Shown here: piece after piece, positions 18,504 through 27,504 of the stretch
How positions within the stretch are numbered: position 1 is the first letter of the stretch
Layout: the number at the start of each line of letters is the position of its first letter
Assembly (NCBI RefSeq): GCF_000380985.1
Contig: NZ_KB905703.1
Location: forward strand, 57,717 to 121,716
Reading direction: 5' to 3'
Origin: Proteiniphilum acetatigenes DSM 18083
GTDB lineage: Bacteria; Bacteroidota; Bacteroidia; Bacteroidales; Dysgonomonadaceae
DNA length: 64,000 nt
Made by a program: the position numbers and the translations under genes
Notes under the pieces: model-generated
The model's database searches: none
Told to the model about the DNA's origin: nothing
What the model saw: the letters and a program-made list of their open reading frames with translations, nothing else

Positions 18504-19454
18504 ATGGCAAATCAATTAAAAAAATCAGAGATTTTATTTTTATACGAAACTTCGTATAATATTCCGAACGGTGATCCTTTTACAGGAGAACAACGCTATG
18601 ACGAGGAAACAAAAAAAATACTTGTGAGTGATGTCCGGATGAAAAGGTATATCCGAACTTATTTTGAAGACATTAAGAAACTTCCAATTTATGTAAGTGA
18701 AAAAACTGGAGCTGGAAAAACCGACTCAAAAGGTGTTCTTACATGGATTGCGCAAAATAGAAATATGAATAAACTAACTGATATTGGTGAACTTCTGAAG
18801 GAGCAAATAGACGTTCGTTTGTTTGGTGGTATTTCTACTTTAGATGATAAAGTGAAAATCAAAATTGATGGTAAAGATGTCGAGTTTATAAATGGGCATG
18901 TCCAATTTACTGGACCCGTTCAATTTGCTTTGCTGAATCCATCTTTGAATGAAGTAAACTTAAGAATGCATCAAAATACAACTCATTTCACCTCGAAAGC
19001 TGATAATACTCAAGGTTCAATTGGTACAACGACCTTGGTTCCTTATTCATTGATACAAGTACATGGTTGGTTTAATCCTAAAGTTGCTGAAAGGACAGGG
19101 ATGACAGAAGATGATTTGAAATTAATGTATGAAGGACTTTGGTATGGAACAAGCGGAGACGGTAGCTCACATTCTCGCAGTAAAGTTGGACAAAATTCTG
19201 TGCTTCTCCTCGAAATAGAATACGCAAAAGACAATCAAAAAATTTATGGCGTTGAGCGGTTGATTGAATTAAAGCCTAAAGACGACAAAAAAGGGGAACA
19301 ATTGCGGAGTATGGATGATTACGACTTGGATTTCTCAAAATTGATTACAATTGCAGCAACTGATAAAGTAGAGAAAATAAAATTCTACACGGAAATTATG
19401 TCGATTAAATCTAAATTAATAGGTAATCCTAAATTTGAAGCAATTGTGTTATGA
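18504..19454 (+). CDS. cas7: Cas7b (Csh2-type) Cascade backbone protein
   Basis: Cas7 subunits coat the crRNA spacer in the Cascade complex. The 316-residue protein has the Csh2-type opening LFLYETSYNIPNGDPFTGEQ, DVRMKRYIRTYF, IDVRLFGGIST, the FTGPVQFALLNPSLNEV segment and a GIGTTTLVPYSL-like stretch (SIGTTTLVPYSLIQVHGW). The stop overlaps the cas5 start by four bases (ATGA), so the two are translationally coupled. Composition is AT-rich like cas8b. Confidence 0.93.
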   Translation: MANQLKKSEILFLYETSYNIPNGDPFTGEQRYDEETKKILVSDVRMKRYIRTYFEDIKKLPIYVSEKTGAGKTDSKGVLTWIAQNRNMNKLTDIGELLKEQIDVRLFGGISTLDDKVKIKIDGKDVEFINGHVQFTGPVQFALLNPSLNEVNLRMHQNTTHFTSKADNTQGSIGTTTLVPYSLIQVHGWFNPKVAERTGMTEDDLKLMYEGLWYGTSGDGSSHSRSKVGQNSVLLLEIEYAKDNQKIYGVERLIELKPKDDKKGEQLRSMDDYDLDFSKLITIAATDKVEKIKFYTEIMSIKSKLIGNPKFEAIVL

Positions 19455-20161
19455 AAGGCTTTCAACTTATCATAGAAGGTAATTGGGGGCATTTTAAAAA
19501 ACCGGAAACGAATAACAATCCATTGTCTCACGATTTAATTACCAAAACGGCTCTGATTGGAATGATCGGAGCTGTATTGGGAATTGGACGCGAAGATATG
19601 AAAAGTAAATTTCCGCAATTATCGGATAATTTGCTTTATGGTGTACAATTGTTAAATCCCGTAAAAAAAATCTCATGGGGGTTTACCAGTAAAACAGCAA
19701 TTAATCCAACGGCACCGGGTAGTCCAAAATATTTTGAGTTTCTGAGAGATCCAAAATTCTTAGTCTCCATTGCATTGTTTAAGGAAGAATCAAGAGACGA
19801 CTTTGAATCTTTCAAAACAGCAATTAAAAATGGTACAGCGGAATATACACCTGTTTTAGGTTGGCATAACTGCCCTGCAAATTTGGAATGGAAGTCCGAG
19901 GGACTTTTTTCAGAGGAAAAGGACGGAGACTTTGAAACGACCGGTTTTGTATTAGCAGGAGAACATACACCTAAAAATTTAACTGGAAATTTCAGAATCG
20001 GTTTTGATAAAATGCCCACGTTCCAAAACGATGATTTTTGGAATATACCAGAGCGATATAGAAATGTAATTTATCCTGATTGTCCTAACTCAATTACGGT
20101 TAATGGGAAATATTACGAATATCATTTTAGCGATAAAATAGAAAAATGGTGTCTGATATAG
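19451..20161 (+). CDS. cas5: Cas5b, crRNA 5'-handle binding Cascade subunit
   Basis: Cas5 caps the 5' handle of the crRNA. The 236-residue protein begins with the RAMP strand GFQLIIEGNWGHFKKPETN and contains ITKTALIGMIGAVLGIGRED, a hallmark of the Cas5 N-terminal domain in I-B systems (Cas5h type). No catalytic role is expected because cas6 is present. It overlaps cas7 by four bases at its start and cas3 by 16 bases at its end. Confidence 0.92.
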   Translation: MKGFQLIIEGNWGHFKKPETNNNPLSHDLITKTALIGMIGAVLGIGREDMKSKFPQLSDNLLYGVQLLNPVKKISWGFTSKTAINPTAPGSPKYFEFLRDPKFLVSIALFKEESRDDFESFKTAIKNGTAEYTPVLGWHNCPANLEWKSEGLFSEEKDGDFETTGFVLAGEHTPKNLTGNFRIGFDKMPTFQNDDFWNIPERYRNVIYPDCPNSITVNGKYYEYHFSDKIEKWCLI

Positions 20162-22608
20162 AAAGACTCAAATCACATCCCGATAAGCTATTATTAAATC
20201 ATATTCAAGGTGTAAGGGATAATGTGAAAAAGCTAACCAACTCCCACTTGGCGGAGTTGGTGGCTCTTTTGCACGACCTGGGTAAAATAAATCCTAATTT
20301 TCAGGATAAACTTGATCCGGAAAAGACAGTTAATGGATACAGCAATCACGCTTATCTGTCTGGTTATGCGTTTTTTTGTGCCTTCTGTTGTAATCGAAAT
20401 AATTTTGAAGTTCTAAAGCAATTCCTTCAAATCGAAGATTTAACTCAAAACGATTTGATTGCCTTGGTTGTTATAATTGCTAAGCACCATGGTAATTTAC
20501 CCGATTTTTGTCCTAAAGATTATACTGGAACTGGTGCGAGTATATTATCTAAAGACGAAACCTTTGCTTTATTTCGTTTTCTTAACCACGAACAAAATCT
20601 GCCTGTTTGTGAATTTATCAGGCATTTTTTACCAATTGAAGATTTTAGGCAATTACTTTTTAGCTCCGTAATGCAAAAAGGTTATTCAGAGCAATTGGTC
20701 TTTAGGGATGACAAGAATAAATTAGCTTTAGATTTCTTTCTTGATTTTCAGTTTGCTTTTGCGTGCGTATTGCAAGCAGACAAAGCTGATGCGGGAAAGA
20801 TTGGAGGTTTTATTGATAAACAACAACAAGATGTAAGGTCTTTTTCGGAAAACTTCAGTTCTCAATTGAATTTATATTTGAATAAGTTGGATCAAAATTC
20901 TGAACTGAACAAACTAAGAACAAAAATTCGAGATAATGCGCTACAAAATATTTTTGTCGGTTTAAAGTCCGAAAAGCATGTTTTTGAACTTACAGCTCCA
21001 ACAGGTTCCGGCAAAACTTTGATGATGCTTTCTTTGGCTTCTGAAATCATCAAAGAGAAAGGAGCAAAACGAATAATTTATGCTTTACCTTTTCTATCTA
21101 TTACCGAACAAGTTGAAACCGAAGTTTTAAAGATATTTGGAGGCCAAGGGAATTTCATTCAAAGAATTGATTCAAAATCGGAAAATATCCAATTTGAAAA
21201 CTTACAGAAAGAATTGGATGGAAATCCGACAAAAGAAAATATATTAGAAGCAAGCATTTTGGAATTTCAGGAAAATACATTTGCCTATCCATTTGTTATT
21301 ACGACTTTTGTCCGTTTTTTCGAAACATTATTAAGTAATCGTAATGCAGAATTATTGAAGTTGCCGAATTTTTCAAATTGTATTTTCCTATTGGATGAAA
21401 TACAGGCATTGCCACCAAGATTATATGGATTCTTCGTCGCATACTTAAGTCGGTTTTGCGAGAAATTTAATAGTTATGCTATTATATCAACGGCAACGCA
21501 ACCCAATTTTGAATTACCAAAAGATAACCAAGAGGCTATAGAATTCTTTAAGGATTATTCTCGACCCTATCCGTTATTACCACTGAATTATTTTGATAGT
21601 GACTTATTCAATCGTTATCAGATAAATTATTTCAAAAATTCTATTGATTTGGAAACTTTGAAGGAATCAATTCTTGCAGAAAATCGTTCGGTTTTGGTTA
21701 TTTTGAACACAATTGACGATACAAAGGAGTTGTATAAGCTTCTTCAGGATGAACTTGGCAATGAAGAATTATTGCTTTTAAATACTCATTTTACGCCCCG
21801 ACATAGAAAGATAAAAATTTATATGGCTAAGCGACGATTACGAGAGGACAAAAAAATCATTGTCATTTCAACTCAACTTATAGAAGCCGGAGTAGATATA
21901 GATTTTCCTATTGTTTATAGAGATTTTACGACTGTAGCAAGTATTGTGCAATCAGCAGGTAGATGCAATAGAGATGGGAAACTTCAGGAATATGGAAAAG
22001 TAAAATTAATCAGATTGCAGAAAAATGGTCAAGAAAGAGTGAATCTTATTTTTAGGAATCGAAGAGACAAGGATATCTTAAAGCTAACTTATGGCGCATT
22101 GAAGGGAATTAATTATCAAGAAAAGGACTTATTAAGAGTGCAAAAGGCTTTTTTCGATTCAATCCAAAAAGATTTAGATTGGGGTAAACATTCACAATGT
22201 GGTCCAAAATTTGAATTTGACTTTATCAAGGATATTCAGGAATGTATGTATAATAAAATTGGCCAGTTTCGATTAATCGATAAACAATTATTTGGAGAGG
22301 AAAGGCAATATTATGTGGCTGAAAAAGATTCAGACGATTCATTTGAGAAGCTTTTGGCCTTAGATAATGGACTCATGACTCTTTTGAAAAATAATGCTGA
22401 TGCTTCGATAATTAGGATACAGCGAAAAAAAATAGAAATGCAAATAAAGAAGATGTCACTAAATATTGTAAATGTGAGATTTACATCACATAACTTCGAA
22501 CCGGTTTTAGGTAATGAGAAAAGCTATTATAATTTATATAAATTATCCAATAGCGCTTATTCCTTCGAATTGGGTGTTGATTTGAGAAATAGTTTTTGTA
22601 TAATTTAA
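20146..22608 (+). CDS. cas3: Cas3 helicase-nuclease (HD plus DExH)
   Basis: Cas3 unwinds and degrades target DNA after recruitment by Cascade. The N-terminal HD nuclease shows H19 in LLNHIQG, the H43-D44 pair in ALLHDLGKINP, H68 in SNHAYLSGYAF and H114-H115 in IAKHHGNLPDF. The helicase has Walker A TAPTGSGKT (about 283-291), the DExH-like box LLDEIQALPPRLYG (about 416), motif III STATQPNF, and motifs V-VI in STQLIEAGVDIDFP and QSAGRCNRDGK. All catalytic motifs look intact over 820 residues. The start overlaps cas5 by 16 bases. About 90 bases of AT-rich, non-cas-like sequence separate it from cas4. Confidence 0.95.
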   Translation: MVSDIERLKSHPDKLLLNHIQGVRDNVKKLTNSHLAELVALLHDLGKINPNFQDKLDPEKTVNGYSNHAYLSGYAFFCAFCCNRNNFEVLKQFLQIEDLTQNDLIALVVIIAKHHGNLPDFCPKDYTGTGASILSKDETFALFRFLNHEQNLPVCEFIRHFLPIEDFRQLLFSSVMQKGYSEQLVFRDDKNKLALDFFLDFQFAFACVLQADKADAGKIGGFIDKQQQDVRSFSENFSSQLNLYLNKLDQNSELNKLRTKIRDNALQNIFVGLKSEKHVFELTAPTGSGKTLMMLSLASEIIKEKGAKRIIYALPFLSITEQVETEVLKIFGGQGNFIQRIDSKSENIQFENLQKELDGNPTKENILEASILEFQENTFAYPFVITTFVRFFETLLSNRNAELLKLPNFSNCIFLLDEIQALPPRLYGFFVAYLSRFCEKFNSYAIISTATQPNFELPKDNQEAIEFFKDYSRPYPLLPLNYFDSDLFNRYQINYFKNSIDLETLKESILAENRSVLVILNTIDDTKELYKLLQDELGNEELLLLNTHFTPRHRKIKIYMAKRRLREDKKIIVISTQLIEAGVDIDFPIVYRDFTTVASIVQSAGRCNRDGKLQEYGKVKLIRLQKNGQERVNLIFRNRRDKDILKLTYGALKGINYQEKDLLRVQKAFFDSIQKDLDWGKHSQCGPKFEFDFIKDIQECMYNKIGQFRLIDKQLFGEERQYYVAEKDSDDSFEKLLALDNGLMTLLKNNADASIIRIQRKKIEMQIKKMSLNIVNVRFTSHNFEPVLGNEKSYYNLYKLSNSAYSFELGVDLRNSFCII

Positions 22609-22700
22609 TAGGTTTCACGTATGATGAATTGTTCTTGCAAACTTCAATAGTCTTATGCTTTGAGAGCGAATTATTATTCGAAGAAACGATAATTGCGTCT

Positions 22701-23213
22701 ATGACTATCACCGGCACTCATTTCAATTATTATCAGGTTTGTAAACGAAAATTGTGGCTGTTTTCAAACGGGATCAGTATGGAGCATACCTCTGACTTGG
22801 TGTTTGACGGTAAATTAATCCACGAAAACAGTTATCCACAGCGGTCGGAACGATACGAAGAACTGGAAGTGGATGGGTGTAAAATCGATTTTTACGATGC
22901 CCGGAATAAGATCATCCATGAGATCAAACGTTCGGACAAAGTGGAACAAGCGCATGAATGGCAAGTGAAGTATTATATGTATGTGTTGGAACAAAACAGT
23001 GTTGAAGGGGTTACTGGACTGTTGGAGTATCCCACGCTTAGGCATACAGCTAAGGTGGTCATCACGGAGGAGGACAGAACGAAAATCAAGGCTATGAAGC
23101 AAGATATTCAGGGGATTATCAGGTCGGATGATTGTCCTCCTATAATTAATGCAAAGATCTGTAGAAATTGTAGTTATTATGAGTTTTGTTATGTAAGTGA
23201 AACGGAATCATGA
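22701..23213 (+). CDS. cas4: Cas4 exonuclease (spacer acquisition)
   Basis: Cas4 trims prespacers and sets PAM-correct orientation during acquisition. The start at 22701 (MTITGTHFNYYQVC) gives 170 residues, the normal length; the longer frame from 22596 adds 35 residues with no family resemblance. The iron-sulfur cysteines are C14 and C154, C157, C163 (KICRNCSYYEFC). RecB-like nuclease residues are H41, D63 (DFYD), E74 and K76 (IHEIKRSD) and the following Q88. It overlaps cas1 by four bases. Composition is less AT-rich than the cas8b-cas3 block. Confidence 0.93.
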   Translation: MTITGTHFNYYQVCKRKLWLFSNGISMEHTSDLVFDGKLIHENSYPQRSERYEELEVDGCKIDFYDARNKIIHEIKRSDKVEQAHEWQVKYYMYVLEQNSVEGVTGLLEYPTLRHTAKVVITEEDRTKIKAMKQDIQGIIRSDDCPPIINAKICRNCSYYEFCYVSETES

Positions 23214-24229
23214 AGAAAACATACTATCTCTTTAATCCGGGTCTGTTGGAACGAAAGGATAACACATTGAAATTTACTCCATACGAAGAGGATGGAAATG
23301 GCGAGATGTTTCATCCGGGACAACCTCGTTATCTTCCGGTGGAGGATATCGCTGAGTTTTATGTGTTCGGTTCCTTACAGGCCAAGAGCTCCCTTTTCAA
23401 TTTTCTGGGACAGAAAGATATCGCCCTTCACTTCTTTGATTATTATGAAAATTATACCGGTTCGTTTATGCCGCGTGATAGTTTATTGTCCGGCAAGATG
23501 TTACTGGCACAGACATCGGCTTATCAGAATAAGAAAAAAAGAATGGAGATTGCCCGTAAATTTATAGAGGGCGCGGCTTTCAACATGATCAAGAATCTGA
23601 GGTATTACAATATACGCGGAAAGGATCTGGACGGGGTGATCGGGAAGATAGATGAATATAGCTCCCAGATAGTCCATTCAACAGTGGTTGACGAGTTGAT
23701 GGGAATCGAGGGTAATATCCGGCAAACTTATTATGAAGGCTTCGATCTGATCATCAACGATTACAGCATGGAGGGAAGGAGTAAGCAGCCGCCCCGCAAT
23801 GAGGTGAATGCGCTTATCTCCTTCGGAAATATGATGTGTTATAGTCAATGTCTGAGGGCGATACACCAGACGCAACTCAATCCTACGATCAGTTATCTTC
23901 ATACTCCGGGAGAAAGGCGATATTCGCTCTCGTTGGATATTACGGAAATCTTCAAACCGATCCTGGTGGACAGGGTGATTTTTAAACTGTTAAATAAAAG
24001 GGAATTGCAGGAGAAGCACTTCGATCATAAACTGAACCGGTGCTTGCTAAATCCTTCTGGCAAAAAGATCTTTGTAAAAGCGTTTGAAGAAAGATTGACA
24101 GAGACTATCCAGCATCGTTCCCTGAAACGGAAAGTCAGTTACAGACATCTGATGAAGCTCGAATGTTACAAATTAAGTAAGCACCTGCTGGGTATGGAAG
24201 AGTATAAACCCTTTAAAATGTGGTGGTAG
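23210..24229 (+). CDS. cas1: Cas1 integrase (subtype I-B)
   Basis: Cas1 with Cas2 integrates new spacers. At 339 residues it is a Cas1b-type protein opening with KKTYYLFNPGLLERKDNTL. The metal ligands are visible as E167 in LMGIEGNIRQ, H231 in SYLHTPGERRY and D243 in SLSLDITEIFKP. The ATGA overlap with cas4 and direct abutment to cas2 point to one acquisition operon. Confidence 0.96.
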   Translation: MKKTYYLFNPGLLERKDNTLKFTPYEEDGNGEMFHPGQPRYLPVEDIAEFYVFGSLQAKSSLFNFLGQKDIALHFFDYYENYTGSFMPRDSLLSGKMLLAQTSAYQNKKKRMEIARKFIEGAAFNMIKNLRYYNIRGKDLDGVIGKIDEYSSQIVHSTVVDELMGIEGNIRQTYYEGFDLIINDYSMEGRSKQPPRNEVNALISFGNMMCYSQCLRAIHQTQLNPTISYLHTPGERRYSLSLDITEIFKPILVDRVIFKLLNKRELQEKHFDHKLNRCLLNPSGKKIFVKAFEERLTETIQHRSLKRKVSYRHLMKLECYKLSKHLLGMEEYKPFKMWW

Positions 24230-24496
24230 ATGTATGTGATTCTGGTGTATGATATTGGCGAAAAGAGGGTAGGGAAGATGCTTAAACTTTGCCGGAAGTA
24301 TTTAAGTTGGATTCAGAATTCCGTATTTGAAGGGGATATAACAGAAGTTAGGCTAAAAGAATTAATCTTGAGTGCGGAAAAGATAATGAAAAAAGAAGAG
24401 GATGATAGTTTGATTATTTTTTCCAGTCGTTCAGATAAATTTCTTGAGAAGCAAATTATTGGTAAAGAAAGAAGTAGTACCGATAATTTTTTATAG
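24230..24496 (+). CDS. cas2: Cas2, structural subunit of the integration complex
   Basis: An 88-residue ferredoxin-fold protein starting MYVILVYDIGEKR with the conserved D8, followed by KLCRKYLSWIQNSVFEGDI and SLIIFSSRSDKFLEKQ. It starts immediately after the cas1 stop. The CRISPR leader begins at its stop codon. Confidence 0.94.
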   Translation: MYVILVYDIGEKRVGKMLKLCRKYLSWIQNSVFEGDITEVRLKELILSAEKIMKKEEDDSLIIFSSRSDKFLEKQIIGKERSSTDNFL

Positions 24497-24586
24497 CTCA
24501 TTGTCGATGGGACTGTTTATCTAATTGCTGAATAGCAAATTTAACCGAATGAGTTCTTTGACATATTGAAAATAAGGACATAAACT

Positions 24587-24634
24587 AAGTTGTCGATACC
24601 CCGGGATTTTTGTATCTTTGGCTATCGACAACTT
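24587..24634 (+). promoter_or_regulatory. CRISPR leader promoter enclosed by a 12-bp inverted repeat
   Basis: Within the 212-base leader (24497-24708), TTG at 24590-24592 and TATCTTTG at 24613-24620 are spaced by 20 bases, a good Bacteroidota promoter reading into the array. The arms AAGTTGTCGATA (24587-24598) and TATCGACAACTT (24623-24634) are perfect inverted repeats that cover the -33 element and the expected start site, which looks like an operator or integration-host binding site. The first repeat starts about 85 bases beyond the predicted start. Confidence 0.6.
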
Positions 24635-24708
24635 TTTCAACAAGAATTCGATGATATTTTTCTGTTTAAATGCTGATATACAGCTTTATTTTTTGCCGTT
24701 TTTAACGG

Positions 24709-25381
24709 CCATTAATCGTACTAGGTAGAATTGAAATACTTTCTCGAAAGAGGCGATTTTATCAGAAGTGGCCATTAATCGTACTAGGTAGAATTGAAAT
24801 TTTTATGCGGAAATAGATGAGAACGAAGAGGATAGTCCATTAATCGTACTAGGTAGAATTGAAATCAATGAATAAAGGTGCAAAAGCACATACGATAAAT
24901 ACCATTAATCGTACTAGGTAGAATTGAAATACGCTGAATCAAACACGATAAAGGTCGGGTGTGAATCCATTAATCGTACTAGGTAGAATTGAAATATAGC
25001 TTGGAAAGAAGTGGATGCGCTTATTGGAATGCCATTAATCGTACTAGGTAGAATTGAAATAAATCTATAACAAGGTGGATTGAAGAGGATGAGACCATTA
25101 ATCGTACTAGGTAGAATTGAAATCTGTAAAAGAGATTGCAGACTTTTTTTGCAAGCACCATTAATCGTACTAGGTAGAATTGAAATTTACTAACGACAAT
25201 AGCATAGCAAGTATCTTTATTGTCCATTAATCGTACTAGGTAGAATTGAAATAGAAGCTGAATTTTGAAAACGGCAAATGGGAGAATCCATTAATCGTAC
25301 TAGGTAGAATTGAAATGTGATTTGGACGAAATCAACAGAATAATCAAAAGTGCCATTAATCGTACTAGGTAGAATTGAAAG
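24709..25381 (+). CRISPR. CRISPR array, 11 repeats and 10 spacers (type I-B)
   Basis: A 29-base repeat begins CCATTAATCG, ends AATTGAAAT, and recurs at 24709, 24772, 24837, 24902, 24967, 25032, 25095, 25158, 25224, 25288 and 25353. Ten repeats are identical; the last ends in G instead of T, the usual decay at the leader-distal end. Spacers are 34, 36, 36, 36, 36, 34, 34, 37, 35 and 36 bases, all different. The ATTGAAA end is the typical I-B crRNA 5' handle source. The leader and cas genes lie on the left, so transcription runs rightwards. Confidence 0.98.
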
Positions 25382-25402
25382 GGATATGGATTGAAGATGT
25401 GC

Positions 25403-25446
25403 AAAAAAAAGCTGTCCCAAAACGAAGTTTACTTCGCTGAGACAGC
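25403..25446 (-). terminator. Terminator between CRISPR array and Cys-rich gene
   Basis: On the minus strand GCTGTCTCA pairs with TGGGACAGC (one mismatch), with an inner CGAAG/CTTCG stem, followed by a run of eight T. It ends the minus-strand Cys-rich peptide gene and may also stop array transcripts, although the T-run on the plus side is short. Confidence 0.75.
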
Positions 25447-25471
25447 CTCTTTTCCATAAGTTTCAGAACGG

Positions 25472-25708
25472 CTATTTCTTATCGGCTTTACTTTTACCGG
25501 CCGTTTTTTTGTCACCGCAACAGCCTTTTTGGGCATCTTTGCCCTCTTTGCAGCAGCCTTCTTTCTTCTCTTTTTTATCTTTATTTTCTTTGCAGCATTC
25601 GGTTTTTGCTTTGTCTGCCTGTTTCGCCGGCTTAGCGTCCTGCGCCATTACCCCGGCGGTGAAAGAGAGTACAAAAAGCATCGCTGTCGATAGAATCAAT
25701 TTTTTCAT
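25472..25708 (-). CDS. Small secreted protein with three CC pairs, lysine-rich
   Basis: Starting at 25708 the 78-residue product has a clean signal peptide (MKKLILSTAMLFVLSFTAGV, cleavage near VMAQ-D). The mature part of about 55 residues is mostly Lys, Glu, Asp and Gly with three cysteine pairs in TECCKEN, EGCCKEG and KGCCGDK. No known domain is recognised. Paired cysteines in a charged, flexible chain suggest metal or thiol chemistry in the periplasm; this is inference. The frame continues upstream to 25864 without a plausible start. A -7-like CAAATATA (25753-25760, minus strand TATATTTG) lies 45 bases upstream. Confidence 0.7.
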   Translation of the reverse strand: MKKLILSTAMLFVLSFTAGVMAQDAKPAKQADKAKTECCKENKDKKEKKEGCCKEGKDAQKGCCGDKKTAGKSKADKK

Positions 25709-25942
25709 ATGTCCTAACAATTTTAGAATGATTATAAATGAATTTGTCAGCGCAAATATACGATATATAACTCTTATTCTACAGTAGCAGTATTGTTGAT
25801 AATTGTTAATGACGATGCTGCCATGCCGCAAAATGAGCGGATGAATAGGCTGATTGGCGAACAAGTCACCTGCATGAAGAAGGGCATTTCATTGGCCGGA
25901 AACTTTCATCGCCGTATATCTCTTTACGGATACCCAGAATGA

Positions 25943-27496
25943 TCAAATCACCCCGCGGATCCTGTCGTCGAATGCCGTCAGAGCTGCCTTCGCGCCTTCT
26001 CCCATAGAAATGATGATCTGCTTGTAGGGAACCGTCGTTACGTCGCCGGCAGCATAAATCCCGGGGACGTCCGTACGTGCGCGTTCGTCGATCTCTATCT
26101 CTCCGAAACGGTTGGTCTTTACCACATCTTTAAACGCTGCGCTGTTGGGCGCCAGACCGATCTGTACAAATACCCCGTCTAGGTCGATAACCCGTTCTTC
26201 TTCCGTCTTGCGGTCTTTCACCTTCAACCCGGTGACTTTTTCTCCGTTGTTGATCACTTCGGTCGTTTGCGAGTGGAGGAAGATCTCTACATTCGGCAGG
26301 CTTTTCACCTTCTCCTGTAATACCTTGTCCGCCTTCAGTTCTTCCAGGAACTCAAAAACGGTGACGTGAGAACATATCCCTGCCAGGTCGATAGCCGCCT
26401 CTATACCGGAGTTACCTCCGCCTATTACTGCCACACGCTTGCCTTTATAGAACGGACCGTCGCAATGCGGACAAAAAGCCACCCCTCTTCCGATGAACTC
26501 GGTTTCACCGGGCACGTTCAGCTTGCGCCAGCTGGCTCCTGTAGCAATGATCAACGCAGGTGCGGTAAATATCTCACCACCCTGGGTCAAGACGATCTTC
26601 TGTTTATTTTCCACTGTTACATTCTCGACTGAACGATGTTCGAAAATATCGATAGGATATTCGCTCATATGGTTTTTAAGATCATCTGCCAATTTGCTAC
26701 CGGTTGTCCTGGGAACCGAGATCAGATTCTCTATCCCTCCCGTCTCATTGACCTGGCCCCCTACACGTTCGGCGACAACAGCCACATTCAACCCTTTACG
26801 GGCACTGTAGACAGCCGCTGCAACACCGGCAGGCCCTCCGCCTACCACAATCACGTCATATTCGCGGATGGTCTGTTCTTCAACTTCGGATGTCTCCGTA
26901 CCATAATGCGCTTCCAATTTAGCCAGCAATTCGCCGAAATTTCCCCGGCCGACGTGTAAAAGTTCGCCATCGGCAAAAACTGCCGGCACTCCTTGCAGAT
27001 CCAGAGCATCTGCTTCCTCCTTATAGATAGCGCCATCCACCGCTTCGTGCGTAATACGCGGGTTGATCACCGCCATGGCGTTCAGAGTCTGAACCACGTC
27101 CGGACAATTGGTACAGGTCAGCGACATATAAGTTGTCAGACGGATATCTCCCTTTAACGATTTCAATCTCTTCGTTACGAATTCATCGGGCAGGTTCTTA
27201 CCTTTACCATCCGCATTCAGGACAGCCAGCAGCAGTGAGGTAAACTCATGGCCGGTCGGTACTGCACGGAATCTGATTCCCGTTTTCTCACCGTTTTTCA
27301 ATATATCGAATGCGAGACCTTCACCCGGATTTTCCTGCAATGACAGACGATCCGAAACCGATACCACGTCGTTGAGTAGTTCGAGCAGTTGTCCACGGTT
27401 TGGATGGTTTTCTCTGACCGAAACATCGAATGTGTAATCATTACTGAGTTCCGAGAAGATACCCCGTAGTTGTTCTATTAAAGATGTATCTAGCAT
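25943..27496 (-). CDS. ahpF: Alkyl hydroperoxide reductase subunit F
   Basis: AhpF passes electrons from NADH to AhpC. The 517-residue flavoprotein has an N-terminal tandem-thioredoxin domain with the redox pair C128-C131 (TCTNCPDVV), matching C129/C132 in E. coli, an FAD motif VVGGGPAGVAAAVYSARKG, the thioredoxin-reductase-like CPHC (about 343-346, AFCPHCDGPF), an NAD motif VIGGGNSGIEAA and a C-terminal GIYAAGDVTTVPYKQ. It lies downstream of ahpC on the same strand, separated by a strong hairpin. Confidence 0.96.
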   Translation of the reverse strand: MLDTSLIEQLRGIFSELSNDYTFDVSVRENHPNRGQLLELLNDVVSVSDRLSLQENPGEGLAFDILKNGEKTGIRFRAVPTGHEFTSLLLAVLNADGKGKNLPDEFVTKRLKSLKGDIRLTTYMSLTCTNCPDVVQTLNAMAVINPRITHEAVDGAIYKEEADALDLQGVPAVFADGELLHVGRGNFGELLAKLEAHYGTETSEVEEQTIREYDVIVVGGGPAGVAAAVYSARKGLNVAVVAERVGGQVNETGGIENLISVPRTTGSKLADDLKNHMSEYPIDIFEHRSVENVTVENKQKIVLTQGGEIFTAPALIIATGASWRKLNVPGETEFIGRGVAFCPHCDGPFYKGKRVAVIGGGNSGIEAAIDLAGICSHVTVFEFLEELKADKVLQEKVKSLPNVEIFLHSQTTEVINNGEKVTGLKVKDRKTEEERVIDLDGVFVQIGLAPNSAAFKDVVKTNRFGEIEIDERARTDVPGIYAAGDVTTVPYKQIIISMGEGAKAALTAFDDRIRGVI

Positions 27497-27504
27497 AATG
27501 TGTT

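Noticed and set aside
22596..22700. N-terminal extension of cas4
   Set aside because: The extra 35 residues have no family resemblance; ATG 22701 gives the standard N-terminus with C14.
25021..25420. Minus-strand frames with repeated peptide FQFYLVRLM-like units
   Set aside because: They are translations of the CRISPR repeats and spacers, not proteins.
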